Positions 6,621 to 14,712 of a DNA stretch of 14,785 nt are shown one piece after another. The DNA lies in assembly GCA_009936825.1 (NCBI GenBank), contig JAACDV010000014.1, positions 1 to 14,785 of the forward strand, given 5' to 3'. Each line of letters opens with the position of its first letter. Within the stretch, counting starts at the first letter, position 1. The translations under genes were made by a program, and so were the position numbers. This stretch comes from Bacteroidota bacterium. Lineage in GTDB: Bacteria > Pseudomonadota > Alphaproteobacteria > Puniceispirillales > Puniceispirillaceae. The notes under the pieces are model-generated. The model was not told the DNA's origin, searched no databases, and saw only the letters and a list, made by a program, of their open reading frames with translations.

Positions 6621-7786
6621 TGACAGGATTTTCGCATGCAGTTGATCTTGCGCAGCGACTGATACGCTGCCCCTCGGTGACACCGGCCGAAGGGGGCGCG
6701 CTTGACCTTCTTCAGGATGAATTGACGACGCTTGGATTTACCTGTCAGCGTCTGATGTTTGGCGAGGGCGGGGCGCGCATTGATAATCTGTTTGCACGGC
6801 ATGGCACTGCTGGCCCCCACATTGCCTTTGCCGGTCACACTGACGTTGTTCCGGTTGGCGATAAAGCGGCATGGCGGCACGGCCCGTTTGAGGGCACCAT
6901 TGAAGATGGGTGTCTGTATGGACGCGGGGCTGCTGATATGAAGGGCGGCATCGCGGCTTTTATTGCGGCAGCGGCGGGATATCTTGCCAGCGGTTCGACC
7001 GGGAATACCGGGCAACAGGGGTCAATCAGCTTGCTGATCACTGGTGATGAAGAAGGTGATGCGCTGAACGGCACGGTCAAAATGGTTGAATGGGCGGCGG
7101 CCAATGGTCATACGCCCGATATGTGCGTAGTGGGTGAGCCTACCAACCCGGACGCCCTTGGCGATATTATCAAGAATGGGCGGCGCGGCAGCCTGTCCGG
7201 GCATTTGAAGGTTGGCGGTGTGCAGGGTCATGTTGCTTATCCGCATCTTGCTGATAATCCGGTAACGCGGTTGCTGGAAATGCTGGCACCGGTCAATGGC
7301 TGTGAGCTGGATGGGGGAACACCACATTTCGGACCTTCAACGGCGAATGTCACGACGATTGATGTTGGCAATCCGGCAACCAATGTGATTCCCGCGCGGG
7401 CTGAGGCTAAATTCAATATCCGTTTTAATACCGAGCATACAGCTGCCGGGTTGCGCGACTGGCTGGAAGAACATTTCAACCGTGTTGGCGGTGATTGGCA
7501 GGCAAGCTGGAAGTCCAATGCCGATCCGTTTATCACCAGCCCCGGAGCACTCACCGATATGCTGGGCGATTCTGTAGAGGCGGTGACAGGCCGCCGACCT
7601 GACCTATCAACGACTGGCGGTACGTCTGATGCCAGATTCATCACCCATATTTGTCCGGTTGCCGAATTCGGTCTTGTTGGCAAAACTATGCATCAGATTG
7701 ACGAGCATGTTGCGGTAGCTGACATAGATCAATTGGCGCGTATTTACGAAGATTTTCTGACGCGATTTTTTAAGGGGGCCGACTGA
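6620..7786 (+). CDS. dapE: Succinyl-diaminopimelate desuccinylase
   Basis: DapE removes succinate from N-succinyl-LL-diaminopimelate, giving LL-DAP for lysine and peptidoglycan; it is a di-zinc M20-family enzyme. Visible metal-site and catalytic residues are His73 and Asp75 (FAGHTDVVP), Asp106 (GRGAADMKGG), Glu144/Glu145 (TGDEEGDA), Glu172 (VGEPT) and His358 (KTMHQIDE). The dimerisation and substrate motif NGRRGSLSGHLKVGGVQGHVAYPHLADNP and the loop TTGGTSDARF are also present. The 388-residue length is normal. Both ends overlap neighbours by one base (TGATG with dapD upstream and with the membrane protein gene downstream), supporting one operon. An N-terminal Ser-Val-Thr-Pro (PSVTPAEGG) matches the family start. 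Confidence 0.97.
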   Translation: MTGFSHAVDLAQRLIRCPSVTPAEGGALDLLQDELTTLGFTCQRLMFGEGGARIDNLFARHGTAGPHIAFAGHTDVVPVGDKAAWRHGPFEGTIEDGCLYGRGAADMKGGIAAFIAAAAGYLASGSTGNTGQQGSISLLITGDEEGDALNGTVKMVEWAAANGHTPDMCVVGEPTNPDALGDIIKNGRRGSLSGHLKVGGVQGHVAYPHLADNPVTRLLEMLAPVNGCELDGGTPHFGPSTANVTTIDVGNPATNVIPARAEAKFNIRFNTEHTAAGLRDWLEEHFNRVGGDWQASWKSNADPFITSPGALTDMLGDSVEAVTGRRPDLSTTGGTSDARFITHICPVAEFGLVGKTMHQIDEHVAVADIDQLARIYEDFLTRFFKGAD

Positions 7787-8355
7787 TGGCAAAAGCTGAT
7801 AACAGGCTTGGCCCGGGCTCGCTTGCTGGGCTGATCAAAAATACTCTGTTGGTGATGCTGGGCCGCCGTCCGCTTGCTGGAACTTTTCGCACCGATGCGG
7901 ATGGCATGTGGCAGGCAATCTGGGCGTCGTTGATCTTCACATTGCTGGTATCGGCCTTTCCGGGCTCTCAAAGCGGTATAGGGTTTCTGGCGCTTTATCT
8001 GACGATCCAACTAGTCTCGGTGCTATTTACCGTATTGCTGTTTGCCAGCCTGCTGAATTCAATTGGCCTTAGCTCAAGGCTATTTGTTTTTGTAGTGCCG
8101 TTTTTATGGGTTGAAAATGTCCAGCATCTGTTTGGTGGATTGTTGCAGAATCTGGTGGTTGCAACTGGCGACATCACGTTTTTGATCCTGATTACGCCGT
8201 TGATTATCTGGTCGATTTACTGGCTTTGGCGCATTGGCCGCGATCAACTTGGCCGCGGCGGATGGCTTGCCACCGGCCTGCTGTTCCTGTCATTCGTGAT
8301 TGATGCGGGACTGTTTATGTTTTTGCGGCTACGCGTTCAAGACTCGCTAGGATAG
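7786..8355 (+). CDS. Uncharacterised multi-spanning membrane protein
   Basis: I do not recognise the family with certainty. The 189-residue protein has a short polar, basic N-terminus (about 1-40), then about five hydrophobic segments near residues 43-58, 64-88, 96-116, 123-147 and 158-180. A basic stretch (RIGRDQLGRGG) lies between the last two. It resembles small Yip1-like integral membrane proteins in hydropathy only. The ATG at 7786 overlaps the dapE stop (TGATG), so it is very probably coexpressed with dapD and dapE. Its final 19 bases overlap the 3' end of truA on the other strand. It ends at TAG. Base composition and codon choice look like its neighbours. A link to lysine or peptidoglycan metabolism is suggested only by position. 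Confidence 0.8.
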   Translation: MAKADNRLGPGSLAGLIKNTLLVMLGRRPLAGTFRTDADGMWQAIWASLIFTLLVSAFPGSQSGIGFLALYLTIQLVSVLFTVLLFASLLNSIGLSSRLFVFVVPFLWVENVQHLFGGLLQNLVVATGDITFLILITPLIIWSIYWLWRIGRDQLGRGGWLATGLLFLSFVIDAGLFMFLRLRVQDSLG

Positions 8356-9089
8356 ACCACTTCGCTTAGATACAGGCCTTCTGGAGGGGCGGTTGGTCCA
8401 GCCGCTGATCGGTCACATGCGGCCAACGCGTCAACAACGTCCCTCTCCTGCCATTTCCCCGTGCCAACCAATGCCAGCGTGCCAACAATATTGCGAACCT
8501 GATGATGCAGGAATGATCTGGCATAGGCATGCAGGTGAATTTCTTCGCCGCACGCTTCAATTCGCAACTCATCCAGCGTGCGAATCGGGCTTTCCGCTTG
8601 GCAATGTGTTGCCCGAAAACTGGTGAAATCATGGCGCCCCACCAGGTGCTGGGCGGCGCGGTTCATGGCCTCTGCATCCAGCGGCTTGCGGTGGTGCCAT
8701 ACCCGCCCATGGTCAAGCGCCGGAGGGTGACGCCTCGGCAGAATACGATACAGATAGCGCCGACCAATTGCGGTAAAGCGCGCATGGACTGTCTCGTTGA
8801 CTTCACGCGCGGCGCAAACCGTTACCGGATGATCACCGGTCAGCGCATTCAGCGCTTGCATCACGCGGTTGGCACTGAATTTTTCCGGAACATCAAGATG
8901 CGCTACTTGTCCGGTGGCATGGACGCCTGAATCGGTGCGCCCGGCCCCTTGCTCCAATACCGGAACGCCGGCTATCTTGGCAGCCGCGTCCTCTAAAACC
9001 TGCTGGACGGTCAGGCCACTGGTCTGGCGCTGCCAGCCAACAAACGGACCACCATCATATTCGATTGTGATCAAAATTCGCCGTGTCAT
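8337..9089 (-). CDS. truA: tRNA pseudouridine synthase A
   Basis: TruA isomerises uridines at positions 38-40 of the tRNA anticodon stem-loop. The protein starts with the family's RILITIEYDGGPFVGWQRQ, and the catalytic aspartate is Asp53 in GAGRTDSGVHATGQ. Further landmarks are HARFTAIGRRYLYRI, FLHHQVRNIVGTL and the C-terminal APPEGLYLSEV. The 250-residue length is normal. It is the last gene of the leftward def-fmt-truA group, with 10 bp between the fmt stop and its ATG. Its 3' end overlaps the convergent membrane protein gene by 19 bp with no terminator between them. Confidence 0.96.
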   Translation of the reverse strand: MTRRILITIEYDGGPFVGWQRQTSGLTVQQVLEDAAAKIAGVPVLEQGAGRTDSGVHATGQVAHLDVPEKFSANRVMQALNALTGDHPVTVCAAREVNETVHARFTAIGRRYLYRILPRRHPPALDHGRVWHHRKPLDAEAMNRAAQHLVGRHDFTSFRATHCQAESPIRTLDELRIEACGEEIHLHAYARSFLHHQVRNIVGTLALVGTGKWQERDVVDALAACDRSAAGPTAPPEGLYLSEVVYPSES

Positions 9090-9099
9090 ACCTGCGCCA

Positions 9100-10074
9100 T
9101 CACATTGAAGCCGGGTTCAGGGGAATTAACGGTGCGTTGAGATGAACTTGATTGCCGTTCAAAAATGCCCGCGCCGACATGGGTTTGCCACCCGCAGGTT
9201 GTAGTTCATGCAAGATCAGTTCACCAGCAACAGTGCCAATTCGCATGCCGTCATTGCTGTCCAGTCCAAGAAAAATACCGGGTGCATTGGTGTTATCACT
9301 GGTTGGCGATGGCGATGCTTTCACAACGCGAACGCGGCCTTTGGCACCGGAAAACCACGCCCCTGGAACGGGTGTAAAAGCGCGGATATGCAGATCAAGA
9401 TCACGCGCCGACCGCCGCCAGTCAATTTCAGCTTCGGTGGGAATAATTTTGCGAGCATAGGTGGCATTCGCATCATCTTGCGGGCTGGCGTGCGAGATAA
9501 GATCGGTCAGATCATCGTCACTCTCGCTCACCAAATCTGCCAGCAGATTGGCGTTCAAATCTGCCAGCTTGTCATGCAAACTGCCGGTGTTGTCATCTTC
9601 TTTAATGGCACATTCGCGCATTGCCAGCACCGGTCCGGTATCCAGTCCCGCTTCCATGAGCATCGCGCTGATGCCGGTTTTTGTGTCGCCAGCGGCAATG
9701 GCGCGCTGGATCGGTGCTGCCCCGCGCCAACGCGGCAACAAGGACGCGTGTCCATTAATGCAACCAAAGCGCGGCATTGCCAGAACTGATCGGGGTAATA
9801 GCAATCCATAGGCCACAACGACGAATAGATCGGCCTGTAATGCTGCGAGTGCCTGCAAGTCTTCGGCGTTTTTCAAGGTTTCGGGATGGCGCGTAATGAT
9901 ACCAATTTCATCGGCGTGGCGGGCCACCGGCTGGGCAATCATACGCATTCCACGTCCTGATTTTCGGGGCGGCTGGGAATATACGGCCACTATGTCATGC
10001 GCGTCCGCCAGCCGTGCCAGCGCTGGAATAGCAAATTCCGGGCTTCCCATGAACACTATGCGGCGGCGCGTCAT
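9100..10074 (-). CDS. fmt: Methionyl-tRNA formyltransferase
   Basis: Fmt formylates the amino group of initiator Met-tRNA using 10-formyltetrahydrofolate. The 324-residue protein has the N-terminal hydrolase domain (about 1-190), with VFMGSPEFAIPAL, the basic loop PPRKSGRG and the catalytic region CINGHASLLPRWRGAAPIQ. The catalytic residues Asn107, His109 and Asp145 (GLDTGPVL) are kept. The residue between Asn and His is glycine (GGA codon at 9751-9753), where the family usually has valine or another beta-branched residue; this is an unusual but probably tolerable change. The C-terminal domain contains YARKI and the IRAFTPVPGAW motif used in tRNA binding. It lies 13 bp after the def stop, matching the very common def-fmt pair. 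Confidence 0.96.
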   Translation of the reverse strand: MTRRRIVFMGSPEFAIPALARLADAHDIVAVYSQPPRKSGRGMRMIAQPVARHADEIGIITRHPETLKNAEDLQALAALQADLFVVVAYGLLLPRSVLAMPRFGCINGHASLLPRWRGAAPIQRAIAAGDTKTGISAMLMEAGLDTGPVLAMRECAIKEDDNTGSLHDKLADLNANLLADLVSESDDDLTDLISHASPQDDANATYARKIIPTEAEIDWRRSARDLDLHIRAFTPVPGAWFSGAKGRVRVVKASPSPTSDNTNAPGIFLGLDSNDGMRIGTVAGELILHELQPAGGKPMSARAFLNGNQVHLNAPLIPLNPASM

Positions 10075-10087
10075 TGCTGGCCTTTCC

Positions 10088-10606
10088 CTATGATCCGGAG
10101 GCTGATTGACGCAATTCCTTCAGCGTCTTGCGGACAATCATATCACGCTTCAGGCGTGAGATATGATCGATGAACAACACTCCATTCAAATGATCAATCT
10201 CATGTTGAACACAGGCGGCCAGCAACCCTTCGCAATGCAGCATTTGCTCGGTGCCATCAACATCAATGTATTTTACATCAACGGTGGCTGGACGTGCCAC
10301 ATCAGCAGTCTGATTGGGGATCGAAAGGCACCCCTCTTCCAGAATCGATAGCTCGGATGAAGATGTCACTATTTCAGGATTGATCATTTTGTAAAGCTCG
10401 GGCGTATCGTCACTGCCGCAATCCATCACGATAACCCGCTCGGTGATGTTGACCTGTGGGGCTGCCAGCCCGATACCGGGGGCGTCATACATGGTGTCGG
10501 CCATATCATCCAAAAGCGTTCGCATCCCGTCAGTCACCTCGGTAACTGGCGATGCTATTTTCCGCAGAACGGGATCTGGAATTAAAACGATGGGAATCAG
10601 CGCCAT
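10088..10606 (-). CDS. def: Peptide deformylase
   Basis: Peptide deformylase removes the N-formyl group from nascent proteins and is a type I metalloenzyme. All three motifs are intact: GIGLAAPQ (about 44-51), EGCLS with the metal-binding Cys93, and QHEIDHLNG with His135, Glu136 and His139. I chose the ATG at 10604-10606, giving 172 residues beginning MALIPIVLIPDPVLR, because the family starts there; an upstream in-frame TTG at 10639 would add 11 unconserved residues. It is the first gene of the leftward def-fmt-truA group and ends at TAG. It diverges from rmuC across 130 bp. On its strand a TTGACT (10700-10705) could be a -35 box, but the -10 at 17 bp spacing (TACTCA) is poor. Confidence 0.96.
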   Translation of the reverse strand: MALIPIVLIPDPVLRKIASPVTEVTDGMRTLLDDMADTMYDAPGIGLAAPQVNITERVIVMDCGSDDTPELYKMINPEIVTSSSELSILEEGCLSIPNQTADVARPATVDVKYIDVDGTEQMLHCEGLLAACVQHEIDHLNGVLFIDHISRLKRDMIVRKTLKELRQSASGS

Positions 10607-10736
10607 TCGTCTGTCTTTCGTGAATTTATGTGCCCGCAAAGGCGAAGATTAAAACATGCGGCTAAGTCTGCAGATTTGAGTAGGCGAAGCCAGCGTTGCA
10701 GTCAAGCCACGGGCATGTCACATTAGGGGCGCATTT

Positions 10737-11900
10737 ATGAATATATTTGTGTCTTTCTCCCATGAAAATGAGGCCCGAATGTCAATCGATCCAGTCCTGA
10801 TTATTACGGTTCTTCTTATTGCGCTTTTGGCAATGGTCGTCCTGATGGTCATGCAGATGCGGAGTTCGGGGAGCAGACAGCAGGCAGGCGAGGCAGAGCA
10901 AGCAGCCCAGACCGCCCTAATCGAACTTCGCGGGCAATTGGCGCATATTGCTGCGCAATCGAGTGAAATTAAACAGACTGTCGCCATGCAAATGCATGAA
11001 ACCGAAGGGCGGCTTGGCACGCGGCTGGAACAGTCGATGCGGGATCAGAATGAACGCACCAACCGTTCGCTGAACGGAATGGCAGAAAAGCTGGTGGTTA
11101 TTTCAGAGGCTAACGCGCATATCTCGGCGCTGTCCGGGCAGGTGAATGAGCTGCAAAATATTCTATCGAACAAACAGGCTCGGGGTAGTTTTGGCGAAGT
11201 TCAGCTGGAAAATCTGGTCCGTGATGCGTTGCCGGATAGCGCCTATAAATTTCAACATACTCTGAGTAATGGCAAGCGCGTTGACTGTTATCTTGAGATG
11301 CCTTCGCCGCCTGGCGCGATTTGTATTGATTCGAAATTTCCACTGGAATCCTATCGCCAGATGAAGGCTGCTACCGATGATGCCGGACGCGAAATAGCAC
11401 GGCGATCGATGGAAAGTGATGTTAAAAAACACCTCAATGACATTGCCGAAAAATACATTGTTCCGGGCGAAACGGCGGATAGCGCAATTCTATTTCTGCC
11501 GTCTGAATCTGTTTATGCCGAAATTAACCTAAGCCTGCCAAAGCTGGTTGATGAAAGTCGCAAACGCCGGGTTTATATGGCCGGCCCGGATAATTTAATG
11601 CTGATCCTGCATACGGTTCGGGCTATTTTGCGTGATTCGCGAATGCATGAAGCGGCGGGCCTGATCCAGTCCGAAGTTGACAAGATGATGCAGGATGTGG
11701 GGCGGCTGGATGAGCGCGTTACCAAGCTGGCAACGCATTTTCGCCAGACCGAACGCGATATTGAAGACATTCAGACATCAACCCGCAAGATTACCGCGCG
11801 CGGCGGAAAAATCATGGCAATCGATGTTGATGAAGATAGTGCCGACTCCAGTAGTGCTGCCGGTTCTGGCAGCGCAATACCGCCGGAACTGCCGCGTTAA
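10737..11900 (+). CDS. rmuC: DNA recombination protein RmuC homologue
   Basis: RmuC-family proteins are membrane-anchored, nuclease-fold proteins first linked to limiting recombination at inverted repeats in E. coli; the biochemical activity is not well settled. This 387-residue protein has one N-terminal transmembrane helix (about 20-40), a long predicted coiled coil (about 45-140, rich in Gln, Glu and Ala) and the conserved domain from about 140: RGSFGEVQLENLVRDALP, RVDCYLEMP, ICIDSKFPLESYRQM, AILFLPSESVYAEI and MAGPDNLMLILHTVRAIL. The C-terminus is an acidic, Ser-rich tail. The ATG at 10737 has AGGGG at 10725-10729; a second ATG at 10779 (MSIDPVLI), right before the membrane helix, is a possible alternative. 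Its TAA shares bases with the recR stop on the other strand. Confidence 0.9.
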   Translation: MNIFVSFSHENEARMSIDPVLIITVLLIALLAMVVLMVMQMRSSGSRQQAGEAEQAAQTALIELRGQLAHIAAQSSEIKQTVAMQMHETEGRLGTRLEQSMRDQNERTNRSLNGMAEKLVVISEANAHISALSGQVNELQNILSNKQARGSFGEVQLENLVRDALPDSAYKFQHTLSNGKRVDCYLEMPSPPGAICIDSKFPLESYRQMKAATDDAGREIARRSMESDVKKHLNDIAEKYIVPGETADSAILFLPSESVYAEINLSLPKLVDESRKRRVYMAGPDNLMLILHTVRAILRDSRMHEAAGLIQSEVDKMMQDVGRLDERVTKLATHFRQTERDIEDIQTSTRKITARGGKIMAIDVDEDSADSSSAAGSGSAIPPELPR

Positions 11901-12487
11901 CCAAGCTTTGATCTGGCTTTGAGCGCTTGTGCCAAGGTTCCGTCATCAAGAAAATCTAACTCACCGCCAACCGGCACCCCGTGCGCCAGCCGTGTTACTT
12001 CTATCGGCAGGGATGACAGGCGTTCATGAAGGTAATGCGCGGTTGTTTGTCCCTCGACTGTGGCCGACAACGCCAGAATAACCTCTTCAACGCCCGAACT
12101 TGCGCGTGACACCAGCCGGTCAATATTCAAATCTTGCGGACCGCGGCCATCAATGGCGCTCAAGGTACCGCCCAACACATGATAGATGCCGCGAAACACG
12201 GCGGCACGCTCCATCGCCCATAGATCACCAACATCCTCAACAACGCATAACATGCGCCGGTCACGCTGGGTATCGCGGCACAACGAACAGATGTCCGCAT
12301 TGTCAAGATTGCCGCATTCGGCGCAGTTCCGAGAGGTTCGCGCTACAGTGCTAAGCTCTTCGGCAAGAGGCAGCATAAGCCGGTCACGATTCTGCAAAAG
12401 AAATAGCGCCGCGCGCCGTGCTGACCGGGGGCCAAGGCCGGGTAAACGCGACAGTCTTTTGATCAAAGATTCGAGTTGGCTATCCAT
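11897..12487 (-). CDS. recR: Recombination protein RecR
   Basis: RecR acts with RecF and RecO to load RecA at single-strand gaps. The 196-residue protein has an N-terminal helix-hairpin-helix region (LSRLPGLGPRSARRAALFLL), a four-cysteine zinc finger (Cys55, Cys58, Cys67, Cys70 in CAECG...CSLC), and a Toprim domain beginning at LCVVEDVGDLWAMER with GIYHVLGGTLSAIDG. The C-terminal Walker-B-like region HGVPVGGELDFLDDGTLAQAL completes the fold. Length and all motifs are normal. It is the last gene of the leftward dnaX-ebfC-recR group: only one base separates the ebfC stop from its ATG. Its stop overlaps that of rmuC at a shared TTAA. Confidence 0.97.
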   Translation of the reverse strand: MDSQLESLIKRLSRLPGLGPRSARRAALFLLQNRDRLMLPLAEELSTVARTSRNCAECGNLDNADICSLCRDTQRDRRMLCVVEDVGDLWAMERAAVFRGIYHVLGGTLSAIDGRGPQDLNIDRLVSRASSGVEEVILALSATVEGQTTAHYLHERLSSLPIEVTRLAHGVPVGGELDFLDDGTLAQALKARSKLG

Positions 12488-12488
12488 A

Positions 12489-12815
12489 TCAGAATGGCAG
12501 TGACATGCCGGGCGGAAGCGGCAGGCCGCCAGTGATGTCTTTCATTTTAGCTGCCATTTCCGCATTGGCATCGGCATTGGCATTGTTGGTTGCTAGAATG
12601 ATCATATCTTCCAGCATGTCGATATTTTCGGCATCCATCGCGCTAGGGTCAATTTTGATGGCGCGCATTTCACACTTGCCGTTAACCCAAACCGTGACCG
12701 CGCCCCCGCCAACGCTGGCAGAAAATTCAGCGTTCGCCATTTCGGCCTGTAGATCTTCCATGCGTGTTTGCATTTCCTGAACTTTTTTCATCATGCCAGC
12801 CATATTACGCATCAT
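12489..12815 (-). CDS. ebfC: YbaB/EbfC family nucleoid-associated protein
   Basis: This 108-residue protein is the small DNA-binding YbaB/EbfC protein that almost always sits between dnaX and recR. It shows the Met/Gln/Glu-rich N-terminal helix (MAGMMKKVQEMQTRMEDLQAEM), the central GGGAVTVWVNGKCEMRAIKIDPSAM strand core, a helix with LEDMIILATNNA, and the Gly/Pro-rich tail GGLPLPPGM. The known role is binding DNA as a dimer with a tweezer-like shape; its precise function varies between species. The first ATG overlaps the dnaX stop as ATGA, and a second ATG follows at once, so the true start may be either codon. No strong Shine-Dalgarno is visible, which fits translational coupling to dnaX. Confidence 0.94.
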   Translation of the reverse strand: MMRNMAGMMKKVQEMQTRMEDLQAEMANAEFSASVGGGAVTVWVNGKCEMRAIKIDPSAMDAENIDMLEDMIILATNNANADANAEMAAKMKDITGGLPLPPGMSLPF

Positions 12816-14620
12816 TGGCCCAAATCCTCATCCCTATCAAACGGTTCCCCATCATATGCCCCCTCGTCCCTTGTGGGGCTGGTAAATCGTTCGGTTGCTT
12901 TGATCTCCTCAATCTCGGCTCCCGGAAACATCTCGATAATTGACTTGATCACCGGAGTGGCGGCAAAGCCCGCCTTTTGCTTTTCACGAGATGCGCGGCG
13001 TTCATCGGCAATTGTAGGCGCGCCAGGACCGTCAGACAGGCTGACCATCCAGCGGGTATTGGTCCATTGACTCAGATGCCGCGCGACGTCCCCCGCCAGA
13101 CTTTCGGGTGCGCCTTCGCCGAGGTTGATTTCTAGAAGACCGGGTTGCAGTTTTACCAGCCGGATAAAGCTTCTGATTCGCGCTGCCAGCAATGGCTCAT
13201 CATGCGCCTCTGCCATTTCGGCAACATCATGCAATGAGGTGATTTGGGGAAGTTGGGGCTTTGTGATTGCTGGAGCGGGTACATCTTCAACCGATAGCTG
13301 GGCCGACGGCTCCCCGCCTGCGACCGCTTCTTTGAGGGGCGGCAGGGGCTTTGTATCTGTTTGTTGATCAAGACTCGAATCGGGCCCCGCATTTGTATCA
13401 GAGGCGGCCCCTAGGGTTGATTCGGAATTTAGGGGTAATTCAGAATTTGGCAATGATTTGGGGGTTTCGCCCGACCCTAGTTTGGCAATGATCTCACCCG
13501 GAGTTGGCATATTAGCAAGATGCGCTAGCCGGATTAGCAGCATTTCCGCAGCCGCAAGTGGTTGCGGCGCTGAGGTGATTTCGCCATGCCCTTTCAACAG
13601 CATCTGCCAAGCGCGCCCTAGTCTGGCAATACCCACTTCTGCCAGCGCGGCAATGGGGGCTTTTTCAACTTCCAACACCATGTCGGGTGACCCACCCGCG
13701 GCCGCCATACTGGCGCGGTGAATTAAATCCATCAGATCAGCGATTGCCATTTCTGGTTCGGCCCCATTGGCGTGAGCCGCTGCAAAAGCATCCAGCGCGC
13801 CGGCGGCATCTCCGGCTATTGCGGCGCGCAGAATGGCGATCGAATCGCTGCGCCCGGGCCGCCCAAGCATACTGGAAATACCGTCGCTGGAAATTTTATC
13901 GGCGCTCATCGCGGCGGCCTGATCTAATAGTGACAGCGCGTCACGAACTGATCCTTCGGCGGCGCGAGCCAGTGCGATGATTGCCTCCTCATCGGCTAAA
14001 ATGTCTTCCTTCGCGCAAATGGCAGTTAGATGCTGGGCGAGATCCTCTGCCGAGACACGGCGAAGATCAAAACGCTGGCACCGTGAGAGAATGGTGACCG
14101 GCACTTTGCGAATTTCGGTGGTGGCGAAAATGAATTTGACCTGATCAGGTGGCTCTTCCAGCGTTTTCAAAAGCGCGTTAAAGGCACTTTTTGACATCAT
14201 GTGAACTTCATCAATGATGTAAATTTTGAAGCGCGCTGAAACTGGTCGATACCCAACGCCCTCAATAATCTCGCGGGCATCATCAACGCCTGTATGGCTG
14301 GCGGCGTCAATTTCCAGAACATCAACGTGGCGGCCGGCGGCAATCGCCAGGCATGGCTCACACGCGCCGCAGGGCTCTAATGTCGGCTCGCCGTTACCAT
14401 CGGTGCCAATGCAGTTCAGGCCCCGGGCCAGCAGCCGCGCGGTCGAAGTCTTGCCAACCCCGCGAACGCCCGTCAGCACAAAAGCATGCGCCAAACGGCC
14501 AAGCGACAGTGCATTGCTGAGCGTGCGCACCAGCGATTCCTGTCCGATTAACTCGGAAAACCGGTCCGGTCGGTATTTTCGCGCCAGAACGCGATATCCT
14601 GTCAGGATGCCTTCATTCAT
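12812..14620 (-). CDS. dnaX: DNA polymerase III subunit tau/gamma
   Basis: DnaX is the clamp-loader ATPase and replisome organiser of DNA polymerase III. The AAA+ domain begins at YRVLARKYRP and has Walker A GVRGVGKTS (51-59), zinc cysteines 70, 84, 87 and 90, Walker B IIDEVH (135-140) and the sensor/arginine-finger region ATTEIRKVP...ILSRCQRFD. Domain III extends to about residue 370. A low-complexity Ser/Pro/Glu-rich linker (about 385-460) then leads to the tau-specific C-terminal domain, which contains RIRSFIRLVKLQPGLLEINL and ends in an acidic tail. At 602 residues it is a full tau. I see no A-rich slippery heptamer at the linker that would make a short gamma form. The start MNEGILTGYRVLARKYRP lacks a strong ribosome binding site. 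It overlaps ebfC as ATGA. Confidence 0.96.
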   Translation of the reverse strand: MNEGILTGYRVLARKYRPDRFSELIGQESLVRTLSNALSLGRLAHAFVLTGVRGVGKTSTARLLARGLNCIGTDGNGEPTLEPCGACEPCLAIAAGRHVDVLEIDAASHTGVDDAREIIEGVGYRPVSARFKIYIIDEVHMMSKSAFNALLKTLEEPPDQVKFIFATTEIRKVPVTILSRCQRFDLRRVSAEDLAQHLTAICAKEDILADEEAIIALARAAEGSVRDALSLLDQAAAMSADKISSDGISSMLGRPGRSDSIAILRAAIAGDAAGALDAFAAAHANGAEPEMAIADLMDLIHRASMAAAGGSPDMVLEVEKAPIAALAEVGIARLGRAWQMLLKGHGEITSAPQPLAAAEMLLIRLAHLANMPTPGEIIAKLGSGETPKSLPNSELPLNSESTLGAASDTNAGPDSSLDQQTDTKPLPPLKEAVAGGEPSAQLSVEDVPAPAITKPQLPQITSLHDVAEMAEAHDEPLLAARIRSFIRLVKLQPGLLEINLGEGAPESLAGDVARHLSQWTNTRWMVSLSDGPGAPTIADERRASREKQKAGFAATPVIKSIIEMFPGAEIEEIKATERFTSPTRDEGAYDGEPFDRDEDLGQ

Positions 14621-14712
14621 GATGTCTGAAACCTAGCGCAACGGCAAAGTTTTGACCACCTCGAAACACGCGCCTGTAGCGCTTGATTTTAGAAAAATGC
14701 CAATCACATAAA

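Noticed and set aside
12812..13600. Programmed frameshift site producing a gamma form of DnaX
   Set aside because: On the coding strand I found no A-rich slippery heptamer followed by a strong stem-loop in the linker region. The frame is open through the full tau.
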